Source: JAZSMJ01 sp045535815
GTDB taxonomy: Bacteria; Bacillota; Clostridia; Oscillospirales; CAG-272
DNA: 9,585 nucleotides
Direction: 5' to 3'
Assembly (NCBI GenBank): GCA_045535815.1
Contig: JAZSMJ010000042.1
Span: forward strand, 1-9,585
In this document: positions 1 through 5,500 of the stretch, in pieces
Layout of the letters: the number at the start of each line of letters is the position of its first letter
How positions within the stretch are numbered: position 1 is the first letter of the stretch
Made by a program: the position numbers and the translations under genes
Notes under the pieces: generated by a model
Databases searched by the model: none
The model's input: only the letters and a program-made list of their open reading frames with translations
Told to the model about the DNA's origin: nothing

Positions 1-280
1 ACAAGATAATTTTCCAAAGCATTTAACCTCATTTCATGGAATAGTTCTTACAAATAATGATAATACTTTGTTTTATTTTTGTCAAGACAGTTAACACGAT
101 TTCTCATGAAAAATGCTTTTAAAAAGCCATTTTCAAGAGAATTTTGAGCAAATTTAACATAATAAATTGTGACGAATTTTATATGTTAACATTTGATGTT
201 AAAACTAACATTTTTTATCAAAATGTAACAGGTTTGAAAAGTGTGAAAAGTTAACATGTTTTAATTTTAGAGGAACTGAG
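1..280. other. AT-rich non-coding leader with repeated TTAACA motifs
   Basis: No credible reading frame or RNA gene is visible here. The stretch is very AT-rich. The hexamer TTAACA occurs on the plus strand at 91-96, 154-159, 186-191 and 251-256, and its complement TGTTAA at 184-189 and 197-202. Two sites form symmetrical elements: the perfect palindrome ATGTTAACAT at 183-192, and ATGTTA/TAACAT separated by four bases at 196-211. An imperfect A/T-rich hairpin (108-120 with 122-134, two mismatches) may be the remains of an upstream terminator. The clustering just upstream of a promoter could mean operator sites, but chance in AT-rich DNA is a real alternative. Confidence 0.4.
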
Positions 281-289
281 TTTTTCTTG

Positions 290-318
290 TTGATTTAAAT
301 AGAATATAGTGATATAAT
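290..318 (+). promoter_or_regulatory. Predicted sigma-A promoter of the zinc-ribbon gene
   Basis: The -35 box is TTGATT (290-295), the spacer is 17 bp, and the -10 box is a perfect TATAAT (313-318). It is preceded by TG at 310-311, giving an extended -10. Transcription would start near 325, leaving a leader of about 50 bases before the ATG at 376. Confidence 0.7.
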
Positions 319-375
319 ATATAGAAACTGATAAAAATTCGAAATAATCACATATATTCTTTTTAAGGAGTTTTT

Positions 376-1608
376 ATGAAAAAGGACGATTATACTAAGC
401 AATTTGATTTTCATAATGATGACGACATCTGCGTTTGTCATACATGCGGAGAAAATAATATTTCAAGAGCTTTTTATTGTAGAAAATGTGGAGAAATTCT
501 TAATGCAAAGACTCAGCAAAATAAAAACGAAAACGAAGCATTGCCGGTTGAAAGCACTAATAATACCGAAAGCTCAAATGTAGAGATCGAAGAAAAAAAC
601 GGAGCACAACTCGAAAAAAAGATTAAAGAGGTAGATGTTACGTCGAATCTAAACGATGTTGCGTCATATTGTATTGTTAAAAAATGCATGAATTGCAGTG
701 CGTTAAATGATGAAGATGCCGTGTTCTGTAAAGGATGCGGAAAAAGGATATCAAACGATACTCCGAACGCAGAAAAAACATTGGATAATTCAGATGAGTA
801 TGGAGATACCGTATACAGAACCGAATACCAAGATAATACGCAGTATGAAGCTAAGGAGATTAAATCTCTTAGAATTATTTCAATGTTTAAGAACTCCGGG
901 TTGCTCTTGTGTTCTATCATATTCTTTACTGTGGGATTGGCAGGAAGCATTTTAAATATAGCACCCTCCGGCGGACTTATTAATACGCTGGACCGTCTAT
1001 CAGCGCTATTTGGATTAGAATTGTCGATTACCGATGCTTTTTATTATATTTTTGACTCTGATGTGCTTTATTTTTTTAACAGCATACAAGGAATTGGTAC
1101 AATTATCACTTCAGTTCCCTCTATTATTATAATGATAGGTCTGTGGATGATATACACATCTGTTAAAAACAGCAATTCGTATGTTCCTTTGAAAACTTCC
1201 GGAATAACTACAATAAAAGTTATTTCTTGGTTAAGCGCTATTTATAATTACGGTCTGTGGATAATAATCGCATTTTTTTCATTGTCTCAGCTCGACGGAT
1301 GGCTGAGTCAAATGTTCGCCTCAGTATTGATGATTTCATCTATAACTGCGGTAATGTACGTCATTTACTATTCGGCATTGATACGTTCGTTAAACAAGCT
1401 GGCAGAGGCTTTCCGCGGTGGAGAGATAGAAATGTTTTCAGGATATATCTCATTCTGTTGCTTCGTGTCCGGTATATTCTCATCGATCGGAGCGCTTCTT
1501 ACATTTAGTGTTTTTGGTATTGCTTCCGGAATCTCACAGATACTGTTCGGTTGCTTGATCTCATCTTATAACAATAAAATCGATAATTCAAATCGTTATT
1601 ATTATTGA
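376..1608 (+). CDS. Membrane protein with two N-terminal zinc ribbons, function unknown
   Basis: This 410-residue protein is not one I can name. The N-terminal cytoplasmic part carries two CxxC...CxxCG zinc-ribbon motifs: C21/C24 with C35/C38, and C104/C107 with C118/C121. They are separated by a charged, Asn/Glu-rich, probably disordered linker (about 45-95). A second acidic linker (about 128-165) leads to a hydrophobic C-terminal half with segments near 174-195, 240-262, 283-304, 313-333 and 355-396 (one or two helices). Zinc-ribbon-plus-membrane proteins of this kind are common in Clostridia and mostly uncharacterised; a sensory, scaffolding or membrane-organising role is only a guess. The start is supported by AAGGAG at 365-370, five bases before the ATG. 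The gene ends 20 bases before the phosphatase, so the two are probably co-transcribed. It is clearly more AT-rich than the phosphatase gene, which could point to a different origin. Confidence 0.85.
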   Translation: MKKDDYTKQFDFHNDDDICVCHTCGENNISRAFYCRKCGEILNAKTQQNKNENEALPVESTNNTESSNVEIEEKNGAQLEKKIKEVDVTSNLNDVASYCIVKKCMNCSALNDEDAVFCKGCGKRISNDTPNAEKTLDNSDEYGDTVYRTEYQDNTQYEAKEIKSLRIISMFKNSGLLLCSIIFFTVGLAGSILNIAPSGGLINTLDRLSALFGLELSITDAFYYIFDSDVLYFFNSIQGIGTIITSVPSIIIMIGLWMIYTSVKNSNSYVPLKTSGITTIKVISWLSAIYNYGLWIIIAFFSLSQLDGWLSQMFASVLMISSITAVMYVIYYSALIRSLNKLAEAFRGGEIEMFSGYISFCCFVSGIFSSIGALLTFSVFGIASGISQILFGCLISSYNNKIDNSNRYYY

Positions 1609-1628
1609 TTAATAAAGGAAAGTCCACA

Positions 1629-2354
1629 ATGATATACATTTTTCAAGGGATAAGCAACGCCAGAACGCTCGGAGGCATCGAGTGCGAGGGCGGCAAAAGA
1701 ATAAAGGAGAATATGCTGATAAGATCGGGCAATCTTTATAAGGCAACCGACGTTGATACGGCGTTTCTCAGAGATAAGATAGGTGTAAAAACTGTCATCG
1801 ACTTCAGAAGCATGAAGGAGATAAGCAAGGCTCCCGATGCCGATATAAAGGGTGCGAGATATCATGCGCTCCCCGTTTTTGAGGATTTTTATCTGGATCT
1901 TAAGCATCTGCCCGCCGACGTTTCGGGAGTGTTCAGTAATTTCTATCACGATATAACGAGGGGTGAGGCGGCTGACAGAGCCTACAGAGAGTTCTTCTCG
2001 CTTCTGCTTGAGTCAGAGGGTGCGGTGCTCTGGCACTGCACGCAGGGCAAGGACAGAACGGGAGTTGCAGCCCTTCTGCTGCTCACGGCGCTGGGCGCTC
2101 CGATGGATAAGATAATAGACGATTATATGCTGACCAACAGCAGTATGATTCAGGAGCTTGAGCGTATAAAGGATAAAATATCCCCCGAATTCAGAGATGC
2201 TCTGAATTACGTAATGTTCGTTCAGAGAGAAACGGCAGAGCAGTACGTTTCGCTGATAGAGGAGCGCTGTGGCAGTCTCGATAATTATATAAGGGACGTT
2301 TTGCGAGTAAGCGAAGCGGACAAAGCAAAGCTAAGAGATAAATTTTTGGAATAA
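1629..2354 (+). CDS. Tyrosine/lipid phosphatase, CX5R family (Y_phosphatase3-like)
   Basis: This 241-residue soluble protein carries the phosphatase P-loop HCTQGKDRTG at 136-145, with catalytic Cys137 and phosphate-binding Arg143. The Lys after the Gly (GKDR) is typical of bacterial atypical lipid/tyrosine phosphatases related to MptpB and of the Y_phosphatase3 family. Other family marks are an N-terminal NARTLGG (10-16, matching the usual NxRDLGG), LIRSGNLY (30-37), TVIDFRS (55-61) and DDYMLTN (164-170). Length is normal for the family. It would dephosphorylate phosphotyrosine or phosphoinositide-type substrates in the cytosol; the substrate cannot be told from sequence. I chose the ATG at 1629 because AAGGAAAG (1615-1622) lies six bases upstream. 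An in-frame TTG at 1605 overlaps the previous stop but has no comparable ribosome site. It has no promoter of its own that I can see and probably shares the upstream gene's transcript. Confidence 0.88.
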   Translation: MIYIFQGISNARTLGGIECEGGKRIKENMLIRSGNLYKATDVDTAFLRDKIGVKTVIDFRSMKEISKAPDADIKGARYHALPVFEDFYLDLKHLPADVSGVFSNFYHDITRGEAADRAYREFFSLLLESEGAVLWHCTQGKDRTGVAALLLLTALGAPMDKIIDDYMLTNSSMIQELERIKDKISPEFRDALNYVMFVQRETAEQYVSLIEERCGSLDNYIRDVLRVSEADKAKLRDKFLE

Positions 2355-2358
2355 GAAA

Positions 2359-2387
2359 ATACCGCACACCCGATGGGTGTGCGGTAT
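2359..2387. terminator. Bidirectional hairpin terminator between convergent genes
   Basis: A 13-bp perfect stem (2359-2371 with 2375-2387) around a three-base GAT loop is rich in GC at its core (ACCGCACACCC). It is followed on the plus strand by a short T-run (GTTTTATT). On the minus strand it is followed by TTTCTTATT. It sits in the 36-base gap between the stop codons of the plus-strand phosphatase and the minus-strand LRR gene, so one hairpin can serve both. Confidence 0.85.
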
Positions 2388-2390
2388 GTT

Positions 2391-2579
2391 TTATTCACCA
2401 AACTTTGATGAGGTCGGTGTTTTGAACATGTTGCTTGCAAGGATCGAAACGTCAAGAGCGTCGATAAATCCGTCTCCGTTAAGATTGTTCGGATCGTTCT
2501 CTTCGGGTATAGAGAGGAGCTTTCTTGCTAAAAGCGCAACGTCAACGCCGTCGATAAATCCGTCACCGCTGACATCACC
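2391..2579 (-). other. Type I dockerin domain at the C-terminus of the LRR protein
   Basis: Residues 1938-1999 carry two EF-hand-like calcium loops. Loop 1 runs D1939-V-S-G-D-G-F-I-D-G-V-D1950. Loop 2 runs N1969-L-N-G-D-G-F-I-D-A-L-D1980. Each is followed by a helix (VALLARKLL and VSILASNMF). The spacing is that of a classical duplicated dockerin. Cohesin-recognition positions 10 and 11 of the loops read Gly-Val and Ala-Leu rather than the Ser-Thr of Clostridium thermocellum, so specificity should differ. Loop 2 has Asn in place of Asp at position 1, a tolerated ligand. The protein ends 19 residues after the second loop. Confidence 0.85.
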
Positions 2580-5500
2580 GGGTATTAGCTTGATATTTCC
2601 GAAATAAATGTCGCTTCCGGCAAATGCAACTCCCGTTACCGTGTGCGAAAGATGACCGAGCTTGCTTGCGGTAACGGTGTAGATACCGTTGGGTATTTCC
2701 GTTATATCAAATCCGCCGTCCTCGCCCTCGACCACCGTAAAGGTGTTCGAGCCGTCAAAAAACGTAAGCGTCGTGGGGATAGAATTATTCGCACTCGATA
2801 TGACAGCAGTTGCAATAACCGGCTGTGGCACGGTTTCAAATACTATCTCAGCATTGAGAAGCGCATCGTTTCCGGAATAAATAGCTATCTCATTCCACTC
2901 AGCCTCGCTGCCTGCGTAGTATACCGTTTTAATTTTTGCGCTGTAAAAGGCTTCTTTGTTTATTCTCGTAACAGACGTCGGAATAAACACACTGCTAAAA
3001 TTACAGCTTGAGAAAGTATTTTCTCCGATGGTTTCAAAGCCTTCCGGAATAACGAGATCTCCGTTGATACCGTTGCACATTTTAAATGCACCGCTTTCGA
3101 TAGACGTAATGCTTTCCGGAAGTATCAGGTCACCGGTAAAGCCGGTACACCAATAAAATGCGGTACTTCCGATATGTGTTACTCCGTTTGGTATAACGAG
3201 CTCGCCCGTAAATTTACAGGACATAAATGCGTTTGTAGCTATAGTTTTTAATCCCTTGCCAAGCGTAAGAGTGCCTGTAAGTCCATCACAACCATAAAAT
3301 GCATTGGGACCTATAGTTGTAACGGAATCGGGTATAACAAGATCTCCCGTGAATCCGTCGCAATCATAAAATGCTCTCGATCCAATAGTTACAACAGAGC
3401 TTCCTAATATAAGACCTCCGGAAAAGCCGTCGCAACCGTCGAATGCTTCACTACCTATGGCCGTTACGCTATCCGGAATAATGAGATCACCTCTGAAGCC
3501 GTTGCAGTTATCAAATGCAAAGTCCCCTATGCTTTCTATGCTTTTTCCCAGCACGAGATTTCCGGTAAAGTTCCAACAATTAGCAAATGCACTGTTTCCT
3601 ATATATTTTACACTGTCGGGTATGATGAGGTCTCCTTTGGCGTTGCAGCCACAAAAAGCATGCGATGCAATGGTTTCGACACTGTTTCCGATTATGAGAT
3701 CACCCGTTACTCCGCAACCGTTAAACGCATATTCACCTATATATGTTACGTTATCGGGAATAACAAGATCACCGGTGAATCCGGTGCATCCGTAGAAGGA
3801 ATAATTGCCTATATGCGTTACCTTTTCCGGAATAACAAGGCTTTCGTTGAGCCCCATACACCTATAAAATGCATAATCACCTATCGCAGTAACGCTGTCG
3901 GGTATATCAAGAATCCCTGTTAAGGAACTGCATTCATAAAAAGCATAATTTCCTATGTGAGTTATACCTTCGTCTATATTCAAGGCCTTGATATTGTCTG
4001 TATGCTGTCCCCACGGTGCAGACGATATGTATTTACCGTTTGAATATTTTTTAGTGTAGTCGTACATATCGCCGCTTCCGCTGATGGTAAGCGTGCCGTC
4101 GTGCGTAAGCTTCCATGCGAGGTTATCTCCGCACTTGCCGGAATCAACGTATGCATAGACTATTTCAGCATTTTTAAGCGGATCGTTTCCTGAGTATATG
4201 CTTATGCTGTTCCATTCCGATCTTCCACCGTCGTAATAGACCGTTTCAATAGACGTGCAATCATAAAATGCATCCCAGTCTATACTCGTAACACTCTTGG
4301 GAACAGTTACCTCTGTAATGCCGATGCATCCGTAAAATACGCTGCTTCCGATAGATGTAAAGCCTTCGGGAATAACGACAGCTCCTGTAAGCTTGCTGCA
4401 GTTGTAAAATGCATAATTGCTTATGCTCGTTACGGTGTCGGGAATGCTGATGTTTCCGACAATTCCCGAGGGAGCAGATATCAGAGTGGTCTTATCCTTG
4501 TTGTACAGTATACCGTTTTCGGATGAATAATAACCGTTTTCATCCGAAATCGATATAGACGTTATTCCGGAAAGTCCACAGAATGCAGAACTGCCTATAG
4601 ACGTAATTCCTTTAGGAATAACAAGCTCTCCGACAAAGCCGCTGCAATTGTAAAATGCATCGTTTCCAATAGACGTAACGCTGTCGGGTATCTCAAGCTC
4701 ACCGGTGAAGCCGCTGCAACCGGAAAATGCCCGGGGACCTATAGTTGTTACACCTTCGGGGATCACAAGACTTCCGGTTAAGCCCGAGCGTCCGGAAAAT
4801 GCAGATTCGCCTATAATCGTTACGCTGTCGGGGATTACAAGGCTTCCGGTTAAATTGCTGCAATAATAAAACGCATAATCACCTATGGAAGTAATTTCTC
4901 CGTCGAAGACGAGAGAGGTAATATTGTTTCTATAGCTATACCATGGAACGTTGCTGTATGAATAATCATTCATATCACCGCTTCCGCTGATCTTGAGAGT
5001 ACCGTCATTCGTGATTTCCCATGTCAAATCGTCACCGCATTCACCGCAGGCGATGTGTGCGTATGTTCTGGTAGCGTTTTTCAGAGGTGTGTTATACGAG
5101 CCTATGCTTATTTTGCTCCACTCCGTAGCACAACCTTCGTAATAAACTGTCTCGAGTGATGAGCACCCATAAAAAGCGGAAGAGTTGATATGTGATGTGC
5201 TGTTTCCAATTGCTATTTCTGTAATGCCACTACAATAATAAAAAGCATAGCTTCCAATAGTTGTTACACTATCGGGGATAACAAGGTCACCGGTTAAATT
5301 GCTGCAATTGTAAAAAGCATAATCACCTATGGAAGTGATCTCTCCGTCGAAGACGAGAGAGGTAATACTGTTTCTGTAGCTATACCATGGCGCGTTGGTG
5401 TAGGATGTATAATCATCCATATCGCCACTGCCACTTATAGTGAGCGTGCCGTCGTTCGTGAGCTTCCATGTGAGGTTGTCACCGCACATTCCGGAGTCTA

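Noticed and set aside
513..950. Minus-strand frame of 145 residues inside the zinc-ribbon gene
   Set aside because: The opposite strand encodes clear zinc ribbons. This frame is a low-complexity mirror of the Lys/Glu-rich linkers and has no start signals.
1602..1949. Minus-strand frame of 115 residues overlapping the phosphatase start
   Set aside because: It is antisense to a well-supported phosphatase, with no recognisable domain or ribosome site.
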